The translations under genes and the position numbers were made by a program. 64,000 bases of DNA from Eremophila alpestris peregrina (taxonomy: Eukaryota; Chordata; Aves; Passeriformes; Alaudidae), in assembly GCA_009792885.1 (NCBI GenBank), contig WMCF01000008.1, positions 18,301,434-18,365,433 on the forward strand, written 5' to 3'. Positions 13,601-27,500 of the stretch are shown one piece after another. Position 1 is the first letter of the stretch; each line of letters begins with the position of its first letter. The notes under the pieces are model-generated. The model searched no databases, was not told where the DNA came from, and saw only the letters and a program-made list of their open reading frames with translations.

Positions 13601-16600
13601 ATCTGCCCTTTCCTTAACCTGGGGAAGCACAAGACTGGTTTTCTCCCATGCTTTACATCATTAGTCACAAACAGAGAAGGATGCTCTTATTTCCAAGTGA
13701 TGCTCATTTTTCAAACTGTGCTTCATATTAATGGAATTTCACATAAGCTACCTGCCCAATGCCAAAATATTCAACCCAGAATATTCTGTCATAAGAAAGA
13801 TCAGTATGTTTATATTTTTATATTTTTGATTGAAAAGTTCTGTTTATGTGTCCAGGTTCGTCATTAGGTCCTATGCTGCCTGATAGGGATTGCAGAGACA
13901 ACACTCAACACAACTAACCTGATTGAGGTAAGGATTTTATAACCTGCTTTTGCCAAGAAAGACACCTGGCTGTGCTTATCTTTCAACCTTACCAAAGCAA
14001 ACCATAGCCATGGCTTTACTGAGGACCTCTGGAGGAAACCCATCAGGCACAGAAAGCTCTCAGAGAGTTTCAAGGCTTTCATGGAGACAGGTGACCAAGC
14101 AGGTAGAAACATATTAAAAAGAATTCTGTCATTGAAGAATGATGTGGGATTGGATCAAGGCAGGAAGAAGGAACAAAGGAAGATCAATGTTTGTGGCAAC
14201 TTTTAGTTTGAAACTATGGTATTTGGTATTTGAAATTTTTGACCTAGCATGGTCTCTCTCTCTTTTTAAAGGCAGAAATCACTTATTGAACACCCTCTTC
14301 CACATAAAGTAGTAATTGACATCAGTCTTGAGCTGTACACAAAACAGCACAAAGACTTTGCCTTAGTAGGTCTATTTGTGAAGCTCTGAAGGGTGGTAAA
14401 AATTATTTATTTGACTAATACTGAATGCATTCTGATTTTAGATAGCTAACAATTACTGGATATAAACCTCCCTTCATGTTTTGTATAAGATTATGGGTTT
14501 TTGTAAGGGTAGTATGAACTACTGCCCATTTTTTAATGCTATTCAAGCTCTATTCAAAAGTTTAAAAGAAATATTGACAAATTTTCAGGGGATTTTTCCA
14601 CATCCCTAAGAATGCAGAAAGCAATACACTTGGCTGACTGGACCTGCTAATAAAATGTCACAATAAGCCAATATTTACCCTCATCTTCATCAATTAGTTC
14701 TGGGCAGTTTCATAGTGAATGTGTCCAGTTCAGACAACCCTTTGATGGCTGTTCTGGACACATATTGGTCACATGTATAAATAGGTGTTTTAGGTACTTC
14801 AATTACCAATTGCCTGGCAAATGGCAATAAAATGAATTGCTCCTGTGTGGGGAGGAGGTCACACAATAAAAGCTTTAAGTGAGAGCACTCTAAAAATGTT
14901 CTGACACAGCCTTTGAAAATTGATGTGATAATAGCGAGCATTGGGATCACATCCACCTCTAATTATATGTGTACTCCAGTTTAATTTTTTACCTTTATGC
15001 TGATCAAAGCCTGAGATACACATGCAGTTTGAAAATGGTGTGACAGACCAATTGGAAAGAAAATGAGCTATACACTTGCTATGACAAAACACAATAGGCA
15101 TGTAAAAGGGAAAAATAAGTTAAATTAAAGCACTTTTTTCCCCTACCACCAAGTGTTATGGATTTTTCTTTTTGGTTGTTGTAACAGGAAAATGCATTTT
15201 ATGGATGGCAACACTATTACTACTATTGCTATTATTACTACTACAATTATTTCCCTTCCCAGGGTAGATTATGCATTTTGTTTCATGGTGATAAGTTTCA
15301 AATTTTATTGTTGTTGAGTAAATAATTTCATTGCTCAGGGGAGGAATTAAAATTGGTAGTTTCTACTAAGCAGTTTCTCTTTCACTTAGGAGATTCAGAT
15401 GCACCTAGTAGAAATAAAAAATTATGATACACATTTTATATTTATTATTCCTTTTAGTATTTAAATGATATTGATAATTTTGAATAATAGTTTGCTGTGC
15501 AATTCCTTTTTATTCTGTAACAGTAATATGAAGTAAAATCCAACATCTTGGCTATGAAACTGTAGTCACTTTTTCACGCTGATAGTGCTCACTTTCCATT
15601 TTTCCTGGCTTGTTCTGAGTGCTTAATGAATAGCTTCATTTAGATAATCAAAAAATTTATAGACCTTATGTATGTTTAAGTAACATAAGTATTCAAGGGG
15701 AATAAACATGGACTATACAATTACCTGACTCTTATTGACTCATGAATACTATGAATCTGACACTCAGAAGTTAATACTCTCTGGAGAAAGAAATGTATTG
15801 CACCTTTAGTCAAGAAGAAAATTTTTTTCTTTGTTTTGTTTTCCAGTATTTAACAAGGTTATTAGTGCTTTAATTCACCTTTTGTGCTAATGAATAGGTG
15901 TAGATGCATATATAAACATGCAAATAATATATAAATAAATCCACATTATAAAGGCTATCAGGACTAAAAGAGGCATAATAGGTCAGAGAAAGCAGAGTTT
16001 TTCTATAAATTATTCCTATTTTATACAATCTTTTAAGAAATTTTAGGTTTCTAAACATTTCCATATCAGGAGAATAGATTTAAGTGAAATGCTCTCTAGG
16101 GGTCAACTGGAATTCATCTGCGCTGCTACACATTTTAAAGAAGCCTTGTTTCTTCTGTGATATAGATGTACAAGCAATTTGGATACAAGTGAATATTTTG
16201 TCTTCTCTTTGCAAAGAAATGAAGTCAATCAGTTTTGGATTTTAGCATTTCTAACCTTTAGGTTAGATGCACCTGTTAATGCATAGCAATGTGCTATAAC
16301 CTTGGGTCCCAAATTTAAAGGCCAAACTTCTTATGCATAGTATAGAAAACAAGGTGTCTATGAGTAAGATGCACAAAAAGCTAACAGCTGTTTACAAAAT
16401 GAGAATTCCAAGATATGGGAGCACTTTAAGACAGGTATAAAGAATACTTGGTATTACATATTCACAATAAAGTATTTTCTTCAGGAAAAAAATTTCCAGT
16501 TCCAGTTCACCTGTTTCATAAATCCTCTGCTCCACAAGAACTCTTTATTTTACTCTGCAGTCTGCAGTTCAAAGCATTAGGAGAGAGGAATTTTTCCAAG

Positions 16601-18559
16601 TATTTGTGCTTGCTGATCTGGGGTTCTGATTTGATGAGAGGGTTGAAATCACGTCTGTTTTAATTGCAAATAAGTATTTTAATCCTTGCAGTACTGGATC
16701 ATCTTTCGTGAGCTTGTCTTGAAACAATTTTATTGTATATAAATTATTAAGTATTCACTGGCATAGGAACAGGAAAGAGAGGTTTCCAGTATCCCATGGG
16801 AATACCCTAATCATCAAGATATTGGATATCCTAGTGTGAACTCCTCTCGGTGTACAATTGAACCTATTTCTCTTCATATAAATAATTAAAACAGATTTTG
16901 AAGCAGAAACTTGTAACCTGACTTTTCTATGTCCCAAAGGAGAACACCAAACAACAAGCTGTACAACCAGGTTTGCAATTTCTCCTCTTTCTCAATCCCA
17001 CTGAATGTTCAATTATTTAATAGGGAGGGAAAGATTCTCAGCTGGAAAAATTGCTAATCATACTAATTAATAGTCTAGATTTTAGTCTAGATATAAAGTT
17101 ATTGCTTTGGAACTTTAGCTATTTTTAAATTCATTTAAATTCATCTTTATAAATTTGTCAAAATAGGAATTTTATGACCCTAAATGACAGAATCTGTTTA
17201 TTTCAGTTTCCTCTAAGTAAGATCTCATATAGCTCAGGACTTAACTAGCAGGAGAGAGGAAACAGTCGTAAAGGCCTTGAACTCTCCCACGAGAATGTTT
17301 AAACCCACAGTGATTCTGAAATTGTGAACATTGTCTTCAGAGCCCACACATCAAATTTAAGTAGCAGAAAGGAAATAAGGAAATACAAGCAGAAAGTATT
17401 TTAAAATAAATTTATTTTACAATTAGGTGTTGTATTCAATACCTCTAAATATATATATTGGAAGTACGCTTCAATAATCTCAGATTCTTCATTGATTTGT
17501 GTCTATAAATTGTAGACGAGTATATGTGTATCTCAGTGAGAATGCCTGAGATACAATACAGAATGTTTGTACAGTAAAACATAAATTCTGTACATGAATG
17601 TAGACAAAAAAAGAAGGCATTAACAAGTCTGAATAAAAAGAAGGAAGTACTCAAAACTCTAGTATTAAGCAATGGAGACTGATATGTGTTTTTCTAAAGC
17701 AGGCCAAGTTGGATGGCAGCTTTATATGTATCAAACTCATGTTTAATTGACTAAGGTGCAAAAATTTATCAATCTATTCATTGTAGAATGTAAAATGTGA
17801 AAGATAGAATTTTATACATAGGTAAAAATAGAAATTATAGCTGTTGCTGGCTGAATTACTGTTCTTAGCTCTGTTTTGGTCAGAAAAATGCCAGTACTAT
17901 AAATTGCCTAAATAAAAGGGAATTTGATATTAGAGTGAGTTGAGGTCTTCTGAAGTCAACATCCTTGTGATAAAGTGACTTTCTTGTCCTCTGTCAAAAG
18001 AAGAGAAAACATAAACCACATTCTTTTACTGAAAGTACAGAAGAATCAAGTTTAATATCTGGTGTTCCAGTGGAACCCAGCCAGAAAAACAAATATTTTG
18101 ACCTAAGCAGAAAGAGTTTCCAGAGGAGATTGTACAAGTAGACTTACTTCAGACAATTCCAACAATTCTGGAAAACAATGAGAAGTATGGAAATTAACTA
18201 GTGATTGAAATTAATAGTAATTAAAATATTTAATAGTAAGTGTGCATCCTAACAGCAGTTAGTGTTTCCCAAATTACTTTTAGACAGATATAACAGAACC
18301 ACAGATTCAGATGCTCAATCACTGAGCTTTCCTTAGAAAGGAATGCTGCTCTGGCAGTCAGTTTGTGTCCCCTTTCATTGTATCAGAACTTTGGCTATTT
18401 CAGGCACAGCCGCTACAGGTTCTGACCAGATTCCCAATGAGCTCTCTGAATGTTTTGTTGTTAGAAACTTTAACAGGATAAAATGTCAGTGGAAAAAAAT
18501 AAAAAATACTTTGAAAGAAACATGGCTCTCTATCTAAAATAATAAAAACACAAATGCCA
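10691..18559. other. Long stretch without supported genes
   Basis: About 7.9 kb of AT-rich, apparently unique sequence. Overlapping open frames at 12314-12645 (67-96 codons, both strands) and frames at 13595-13867, 13864-14112 and 14690-15101 were examined; none has a recognisable domain. G/T-rich low complexity occurs at about 11417-11462 and an imperfect ACT/ATT trinucleotide run at about 15211-15246. No RNA gene was recognised. Confidence 0.45.
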
Positions 18560-19070
18560 AATATTAGGATGGAAGGGGAGGTTCTCCAGACACTCCAGTC
18601 TGTGATGAAAATCACGGTGAGGGAGGCTGTCCTTCTGCAGCCTGTGGAGGTCTATGACGGACCAGAGATCCACCTGCAGCCTGTAGGACACCTCACACTT
18701 TGGACAGGGGGATGCCCAAAGGAGGCTGTGACCCTGTGGGATGCAGGATCTTGCAGGACTGGTGGATGCATGGAGAGAGGAGACCACAGTGAGCATGTTT
18801 TCTGGCATTGAGCCTGCAGGAGACCCACCCTGGAGCAGTTCATGAGGAACTGGAGCCAGAGAAAGGGGCCTGCACTGGAGAAGTCCATGGAGGATGGTTT
18901 CCTGTGAGAGGTGCCCATGACAGTAACTGGTGAATGACCTCCATGTCCTTATCTTGACCAATGAGTCTTTTATTATATTTTCTCTCCCCTGTCCAGCTGT
19001 GAAAGGGAAGTGATAGAGAGGCTTTGGTGAGCACCTGGCATCCAGTCATTGTCAACCAACCTACATCCAT
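18560..19070 (+). mobile_element. ERVL-like LTR region, degraded
   Basis: This GC-richer island holds repeated words such as CTGCAGCCTGTGGAG, GGAGACCCACCCTGGAGCAG and GGAGAAGTCCATGGAGGA. They are followed by GTAACTGGTGAATGACCTCC, TCTCTCCCCTGTCCAGCTG and GGTGAGCACCTGGCATCCAG. This order matches the 3' region and LTR of an avian class III (ERVL) element as I know it. It ends near CATTGTCAACCAACC, where the element normally runs into its primer-binding site. The overlapping open frames (up to 143 codons, minus) are by-products of its GC content, not genes. Exact ends are uncertain. Confidence 0.7.
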
Positions 19071-21890
19071 TAAGAGCATAGTATCTCTGATCCATAGCAC
19101 AATGTGATTTACTAAAGAAATCATGGACCTTTCCATGTTTTGTTTGTTTGGGGTTTTTTAAAGAGAATTTTCAGAGATATAAACCCACATTAAAAAGTTC
19201 TATTTTCTTTTTAGAGGTAATCTAATATTTAATAGTTTAACCTGTATACATATCAGTTTATTTCCATACTGAGATGAAATTTCTCTATCTCTTTTTGTTG
19301 CAATTTTTGACTTTTAATGACCGATCTGGGCTATTAAGACAACTTGTGGAAAACATGAACCAGTCAACTGCAACACCGTCAAATTCATAAATCACATTGC
19401 CTTGCCACTGCTAAGTCTGGTCTGCTGCTGCTGTAACCAGACAGCATATAATTTCCAGTAAGTTTCAAGGAAATAGGCTTATGTAAAAAAAGCAAACTGT
19501 TGCTTTACTTGAAAAACTTATGTTTCAGCCTGTTTGCCTTTCTTTCTGGCCTCACATGATCAGACCTACTGAAGTCAGTGAATAATATGCCACTATTAAA
19601 TATTTTTATATATTTCTGTATTTAAGATGCTTCCTGAAGTAAATGATGAAATTTTATAAGCATATATTTGCACCTCAGTTGTGCAATTTTCAATTCACAT
19701 TATAAGAATACTTAGGAATTGTGCATATGAATTCACTGCAAGGGTTGCATAATGTGAAACTAAACGAGCAGTTGGGTGAAAGGTTACCTGTGGTATCATG
19801 TGAGGACTGAATGTTCAGTAAAGTACTGAAGTACTGTAGATTTGCTTTATTACCAGCGGGAGATTCTGTCATTCAACTTACCTTTCTAACAGGACACATA
19901 ACTTTACACAAAAATATGACTTTATTCTCAAAATACAGTGGAAATGGTTATTCAAGCACTCTGTATAGGTACTCTCAGACAGTGTAAATCCAGAGCTAAC
20001 AATCCTTCAGACTGAAGCTGTGTCTAAAAGGACCTTGAAAACAATTTAGCGCAAATTATTTTTGAAACATTTTGAAGTAAATTTGAAAGAAGGGTGCAAC
20101 ATGGATGAAGATACTAAAATATAGTTAGTTCCAGGGTGCTCACTAATGGTTGAAATGCTGAAGGTAGCCAAGAAATTAGTTATTAAATACATAAGGAAAA
20201 ATGTTGTCACAGACCAATACAGTGAAAAAAGAACAGCCTGGCCTAGCTCTAAACTACTTGGTTTGGGTGTTGACTAGTGTGTGCTAGTATTCCCATGGGG
20301 ATCAATGAGAAATGGGGTAAAATAACTTTAGAAACACTCCATGAAGAACAGATACTCTTCAACACTTAAACTACTTTATTTAGAAGTACCTGGGGTACTT
20401 CTGAACAACCTGTCTTGAAAAATACTAATTTAAAATAAACCAAATCTTCTGATTTGCTTATTCTGTTAATTTACAGGGTTTTTTCCTTACTAGAATATTT
20501 TTGGCTGCTTGAGATCACACCATGTTGTTAATTTTCTTCTCATTTTTCCATATTTACTTTGAGACTGGGTACTATCTGTATGTCTTCCTTACTTAACTGG
20601 CACTGCAAACTGCTACACAAATTTTGTGGCAGGGTATTACACAATGAAAACATCATATTTTGTCCCTGAAGAGGCAGACTGAAGTATTTAAAAGCTAAAT
20701 TCTAAGTGCAGATAGCACAAAGAAAAGAGTCACTATTAGAAGAGATTCTGTGGTAATGGTACCCGCTAGATTGTGTCTATGCACACACTTGTGTTTGCAC
20801 GTTATACAATGTAAACCTAAAAACTTTTAGAAGTGCAAGAATCAGCAGCTGCCAGAATAAAGATTTTCATCTCTGGGCTCATCTTTGGATATGGACATTG
20901 CCTTCAGTTATCCATGCTTGTCACACTTGCTCTATAAGTTTCTGATGTTCTCTGCAAATACATCACAGTGTACATATTCAAAATATGCAAAAGGCCCACC
21001 ATGGGTGCTGTATACCTAAGTCACATTTCAGCTGAGAACAGGCTATGGCTGAACTATCCTGGCTTCCTGCCTATTTTTGGAAAGTTAATTTGGAAGGGAC
21101 ATTACTGTAAAATATATAAAGATTTGGAAGTCTTGTCTACAGATGAAATTGAAAAGTTTTTAGTCTGTTTCAGTAACTTCCCAGGAAGTTGGGCTAAGGC
21201 TGTGTTTTGAATGTGAATATATCAACAATACTAACAGACAAGTGAGCTTATAAAAAACCTAACACTCTCTTGTTAAAAGGCAGATATGCATATCATGTTA
21301 CCTAGCTTTAGACAGATTTCAGCTGTCCAAATGGAGCTTCTATTTATAGTCAATAGCAAAAATCCTGACTAACTCTTGCCATCAAAAAAAATATACCTCA
21401 AGAATATGGAAATTATGTCTCTATGTGGCCAACTCCAGAAAGCCTTTAAAGTAGGAGTTACATCACAAGCCTATGTCTATATTTGCAGTGGTCCTGTGGA
21501 CTAGTGGGCAACCCAAGTGCTTGTCTGTGGGAGGTAATTAACCACAAAAGTTCATATTATCTGCAGAAATGAAAAAAGAAATTGTTAAGTTCCAGAGGCA
21601 GCACATTTATGCACTAATCCTAGATCTCTCCTGCATCTTGATTGATGAAGCAGATGGTGCATATCTCATGGGCTGAGGAATTAAGCTTTTAGGGTCAAGA
21701 AAACTGACCCCCTTACATCCTGAAATGTATCTTTCCTTTTGTTAATTTTGAAACAAATATTTTTTCCCTGTTACATGATAAATTTAGGAGATAGGAGGCT
21801 TCCAACATTTTATTGATGGTCTGTTAAATGGTGTGTTTAGGTTCATAGGATCATTATATCTCCATATCCTTGTGGTCTCTTATCTCTTTT
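19071..21890. other. Unannotated sequence
   Basis: No supported gene or repeat. An 80-codon plus-strand frame at 20968-21210 has no motif. A small GGGTCA/TGACCC inverted repeat with a 7-base loop lies at about 21692-21710. Confidence 0.4.
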
Positions 21891-22450
21891 TCATAGCATC
21901 ATAGAATCACAGAACTCTTTGGTTTGAAAGGGACCCTAAAGTTCATTTAGTTCCAACCCACCTGCCATGAACAGGGACACCTTCCACTAGACCAGGTTGC
22001 TCAGAGAACTGTCAAACCTCATATTAAACAATTTCAAAGATGGAGCAACTTGTCTGGGCAACCCATTCCAGTGTATCACCATTGTTATTGTAAAAAATGT
22101 CTTCCTTATATTTAATCTGCCTCTCTCAGAACGAATCCATTGTACCTTGTTCTATCACTATAGGTCCTTGTAAAAAGTCTTTCTCCTGCCTTTTTATAAT
22201 TACCTTTATATATTGAAAGCTCACAAAATTCTCTCTCTGCAGCCTCCTCTTCTCCAAGATGAACAATGCCAACTCTCTCAACCTTTCTTCACAGGAGAGG
22301 TACTCCAGCCCTCTGATAATGTTCTGGCTCTCCTCTGAACCCATTCCAACAGCTATACATTTTTTTTTTGACTGAGGACCTCAGCTGGAAGCAGTATTCC
22401 AGTGAGTGAGGTAGAGGGGTGGAAGAGCACGTAGAGGGAAGGACTAAAGT
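21891..22450 (-). mobile_element. CR1 LINE 3' fragment
   Basis: The + strand opens with TCATAGCATCATAGAATCAC followed by GGGACCCTAAAGTTCATTTAG and the CACCTTCCACTAGACCAGG word, the reverse complement of the CR1 3' end. CR1 words continue for about 550 bp (GAGAGGTACTCCAGCCCTC; TCAGCTGGAAGCAGTATTCC). It covers the 3' untranslated part and the very end of the second reading frame, with many small indels. The minus-strand open frames inside it are remnants or chance. Confidence 0.9.
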
Positions 22451-23849
22451 CCTGTGGTCTGATTATACAAGTTTTTATAGGGAAACAGGATATTTTTGGC
22501 TGAAGTCTCAGCTCACTGTGGCTTGTAGGTGCTGCTGAAATACAAATAAATAACAACTGAGTTAACAACATTTTTATATTTTGTTCAAGATATTTCATCA
22601 ACCCAGCTAGAAACACATGAAGCAGTGCAACAGTTTTAAGGTACATTTATGCAAGAAATTAGTGATTTCGTTAACATAATCACTTGCAGCCACCTTTTTC
22701 TGCAGCAGCTGTGTCATCAGACTCCCTTTAGTTATGTAGATTGTAGCAGCAATAATAGGTAACTGCTGACAAAGGGAAAAGGACTCATAAAGGATGATGA
22801 ACCTCTGAGGTTATGTGAAAGGAGTTAGATGCTTAACAGGAAATATGGATGCCAAATGGGAAGTGAAGCTACATTTCTGCCTCTTACCACATAAAATATC
22901 ACAGGCAAATGTTTAATGTATAGCATGAACTTATTTGAATTTTTTTTTTAGTTTTTCTCCTGATTTTGATATTTTTTCCCTGTCCTAGCATTAATGTGGA
23001 TGTTATCATCTATATAAACAAATAGGTATATCCAAAGCCTGTAATAATAAAGTAGACTTGTAAAAATACTTCAAAACATGTCAACAAAAATAAATAAATT
23101 TTATGTGGAAACTTTGACCTTAAACTAGTGTCATTTCCTGGCAGTCAAGTTTCTTTTTTTAAACTGAAAATGTTTCAGCCTTCTCCTCTTGAGCTTTTAG
23201 TTCTGGCTGTTGTCAGAAGGCATACTCAGGACAGGTACAGGGACATGACCTCTGCATTAAGGGAGGCTGCTTTTGAAGTACAGCCACCTTTTCACAAGGT
23301 CCAGCTGCTCCTTATTATGTGAGTATATTGTTTAGGTTAGATTATTGAGTCCTTCCCTATGAGCATTAGGCAGAAGAAAATTCTCTGCTGGCTGCTTCCC
23401 AAGATAATATTTTACTGTGCCAAAGAGTTGACACAGACCTTATGTGGTGGGATGAAGTGGAATCACGACTATCATCAGAGTTAATAGCAGTTTTACCATT
23501 TTCCTGACTAGACATAACATTTCATCAAGAGATTTTGGGGCAATTTTTTTCCCTGATACCTTGTTATTTTAAGCAACAATCTGTCTTTTTTTCTGCGCTT
23601 CTTCCCGTGAAGCACATATTTTATTACACTTAGTAGAATAATAATCACAAAAAATGCAATGGCTACTTTAAAAATACAATCTTAAGGTTTTGAAGGTTAA
23701 ATTAAATATTATTTTGTGTGTGTGTGTATGTGTAAATACTCTGTTTGATTTGACTTTGGCAAAACAAGGAATAAAGATGAAAAAGTTTGGTAACAATAAT
23801 AATAGTGATAAAAATAAATTTCTAAATTCTGAAATCAGTGATGATACAT
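22451..23849. other. Unannotated sequence with a short (TG)n
   Basis: No supported gene. A plus-strand frame of 64 codons at 23128-23322 has no motif. A short TG dinucleotide run lies at about 23715-23730. Confidence 0.4.
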
Positions 23850-24540
23850 CACAAGGCTCAGTCCCCATCAATGACTGGAGAAAGTACCCCAGGAAAGTTG
23901 GCAGCCATGGCCTTCCCTGCAGTCTGCACTGCAGATGTGGTGCTCTGAGCAGTGCCCAGGCTGGGGCAGGCTGGCTGGGCCACTGCTGAGAAAAGGACCT
24001 GGGTGTGCTTGGGCGCAGTGGGATGAGCAGAAGTGCCTTGGCAACAAAGGTGGCCAACAACTCCTGAGCTAGCAGGACTTGTCAATAGGTCAGACTAAGA
24101 AATGTTATTCTGCCTTATTTGGAATTGATCAGGGTTTTTTTGTCTGAAGAAGTAAAAAAAAAAAATATAGGGGGGCAGCATATAGGAGCCTTCTGATACC
24201 TGCTAGTAAGTAGCCAAAGAGACAGAGCCAAGCTTTCTACTAAGGGATGGAAGAATGAGAGACAGGGGACATAAATTGAAACAAAAGAGGTTCTGAGAGA
24301 CTAACTAGAAAAAAGCATATCAAACCAACAAAACTGAAGCAAAAAAAAATCACTATCAAATTTAATAAGCTTTTGTATAAGTTGCCCAGAAAATCTGAGT
24401 TCTTTGAATAACTCAAGGTTCTTCTGAAAAAAAAACTCTAAATCTCCTGTCTGATTTTAAAGTTGTCTGCTCTGAGAAGGAAGGTGGATTGGGTGACATG
24501 TCAAGGCTCCTTCTAGTATGAAGGATTCAATGATTCTACA
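23850..24540 (+). mobile_element. CR1 LINE 3' region, indel-rich
   Basis: Successive CR1 landmarks occur in the right order on the plus strand. GAGAAAAGGACCTGGGTGTG and AAGGTGGCCAACAACTCC come near 23986-24063. GAGACAGAGCCAAGC and ATTGAAACAAAAGAGGTTC come near 24219-24293. GTTGCCCAGAAAATCTGAG is at about 24381, and the 3' end GGTGGATTGGGTGACATGTC ... TTCAATGATTCTACA closes at 24540. Several internal deletions and A-rich insertions break it, so no reverse transcriptase frame survives. The 130-codon minus-strand frame here is spurious. Confidence 0.8.
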
Positions 24541-27500
24541 GTTTTTATGACTGTTCAGTAAGACCATTTTGACTCAGTAGCATGAAATGTCACGTTGTAC
24601 TGGTACTCTGAATGATTATCAAAATATAAGCTGAAGGAAATCAATGAAAGTTGCACGTGTTTATCTGCAGGAATAGCTGAGTCTAATAAAGCAGCATTTA
24701 TCAATAAGCTCCAGGCAACATGGCATTTTTTAATATAAATGTTTTATCTATTCTGTCACCTTTGCCTGGGATGTTTCAATTGAACTAGAACTGAGAATTT
24801 GATTTTCATTTCCTCTTCTCAAAAAGATTACCTATGGCTTCTGTCAAGTTTAAGATCATTTCTTATGGTCTATTTAGATGTAAGGCAACTCATTCTTGAC
24901 ATTATAGAAACTAAATTAAATCTTAGCTGTCAGTAGTCTTTGAAGTGTCAGTTTTACTAATACCTCCATGTGTTTGCAGAATAAGTTTTTTGATTAATTT
25001 TTAACTTCAGAGTAAACCTATATCAATGCCAAATGCTACTGTGATTTCTTACTTCTATATGCTTATGTTGTTCAGATAAATATTTAGCAAATGTACATTG
25101 CAAGACCAAAATCCAGCTTTTTGTTCTTTTATAGACTCTGCTTAAAGCAGAGTGAGACACACAAGTTTGCAAGCACAGAGGGCTGAGCTAGTATCTAGAC
25201 CCAGCACCTGGGGCCATGCTAATATCACATCTGAACTGTGAAATAAATTGACATTTCTTTCCCTAACGCATGTTGAGTTATATTACTTCACTTTTATGTC
25301 CCAACCCTCATCTGCTTTGCTCTGAATTTGGGTCTCTGGATGTCCTCTGGACCTGTGCCATCACTTGCCATATTTGCATCTGTTGATGGATGTGTTACCA
25401 ACACCTGGCACTACTGTTGTGCCCATACCCCATGGGACTGTGCTCCTTCTGAGGGCACAGGACAAGCTGGGTTTGACCTGTCCTCCTGGAGCTGCTGGTT
25501 CTTCCTTACTCAAGTAACAGGTAAGTTTATATCCTGAGTGATGTCTAAAAGAGCCCATGAGGCCAATTCTCAAAAGTTATCGCAGTGCAGATGACTCATG
25601 GCTAAACAAATAAAAATAGAACATATTTCTGGTATCAAGAGGTTTCTTCATTTTTTCTATCAGAAGCTGTGTCCAATATTTCTGACACTGAGTCATAAGT
25701 GAATGTCTAGGAAACAGCGCAGGACAAGGCAAGCAGACTTACAGTTTTTCTGACATAACCTTTTAAAATTTGTGTCTGCAGTGCTTGAGACAAAGGTTTC
25801 TCTGGATCTTCTCAATGAATTTGTACAATCAGTTTTTTAACCCATGTAAACTTTTTATGCTTACTATGTCTTGTTATAATGAACTCTAGATTTCACCTTG
25901 TGTTTCCAACATGCCATGGAAAATTTGGTTTGGTTCTTGGCTCCTTTTTGAGAAACAGGGAATAAGTAATTTCTCTTCCTCTCTGTGCAAATCAGACTTT
26001 GATTCATCCTGTTTTTGACAAACAAGGCCAAAGAATCTGTGCTCTATTTGCATGGAACTCACACTATGGCTGAATTTATCCCATTTCCTTTCATTTAAAC
26101 CCTCCACAATTATACCTTTCCAATAATATTCTTTATTTTAGTGATTAACTGTCAAATATTTATATCTGTTATTAATTTATGTATTGGCATAATAATGTTT
26201 CATATTTTTTTCTGTCTTGCTGTAAGAACTGCACAATATTTGGGGCTCTTTGCTTGCTGTTTTTTCTTTATTGATACTGCAAAGAATTATTGTAACTTTT
26301 CTCTTTTGGTGTTCCTAAAGAGGCAATATCTAGTTCAGGGTACTCTTTCCTGATACACTTGTAATTTATCGGCACTGAATGTCATCTGCATTAGAGTGAT
26401 AATCATTAAGAAATCTTTCTACAGCTTCTCATGGCCATCATCAAACTTTATAAACTTGTTATTCCCACCATTTGCTAGTCCATTTATGACTTTTGTAAAT
26501 AAATGTACTATTCTATTCTATGAAATGCTTCTCAAGGCAAGTTTTATACAAAGACTATTAAAATTTTCCTTAAGAGCAATTTTTATGAGTGAATGAAAAT
26601 TAACCATGAGACCTGGCTCAAAGCTAAATGGAGAACAAATGTAGTAGGTCTATAACAAACTGTTTTAATTCGTGTTTTATGCACTAAAGTATGAGAAGTA
26701 AGAGATTAGAATATTTAAAATTATGATAAATGGGCTCATTCACAGAAACACATATTTAAGTATCTCCTACCACATGAAGTACTAACAATTATTGAGATGC
26801 TTTTCAAACACAGTATCCAAGGTTACTTTGTTAGTAAAAATCTTATCATCATATCCTGTATTTTAACAATTCCCACATACTCTAATAACCTTCTCCTGAT
26901 GGATGAAGGAGCCTTAATTTCCTTGCAAGGATTTTAGTAAACACATTTTATTCATTTGACTGTCAATCTCATTGGTTGGACTGGTAGAAGTATGTAATCT
27001 GCATGTAAGTTTAGCTCACTCCTAAAGCTGAAGTACAGTGGACACATTTATTAAAGATATAAAATATCAGTGTCTCAACATTTTTTATTACTTAATGTAA
27101 AACTGTCTTTGCTTATGTCACTGACTCCTTACCAGAGATATCTAATTCTTCATTGTCTTGAGATCCTGGACACCTAATTTATTGCTTAGTATTATAAAAC
27201 CTAAGCCCTGTAGTACACACAGTCTTAAAATTTTTTATCCTTTGGAATAGAAAAGAACTTCTAAAGCAGAATAATAGCAAGTATTTCCACAAGGGGACAT
27301 TCAGTATCCTAGTTAAATAGAAGATACTGTTAAAAAATAGCTTGAGACTATCTTAATCCTCAAGTGGTCCAATTAGTGTTTAATTACATGATTGAAGAAA
27401 AAGAAAACAACATAGTGAAGCTAATAATGATAAATGCATATCCCATTAAAGAAGTTCTGCATTGCTTTATTTCCAAAGTAAATAGAAGATAACATGAAAG

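Noticed and set aside
18530..19136. Minus-strand frames of 143, 88 and 98 codons and plus-strand 85 codons
   Set aside because: All lie in the GC-rich ERVL-like region and reflect its composition.
25455..25520. Exon-like segment ending in a perfect ACAG|GTAAGT donor after a long AG-free stretch
   Set aside because: Acceptor is weak (CTTCTGAG) and the 66-base peptide is unconvincing; single good donors occur by chance.
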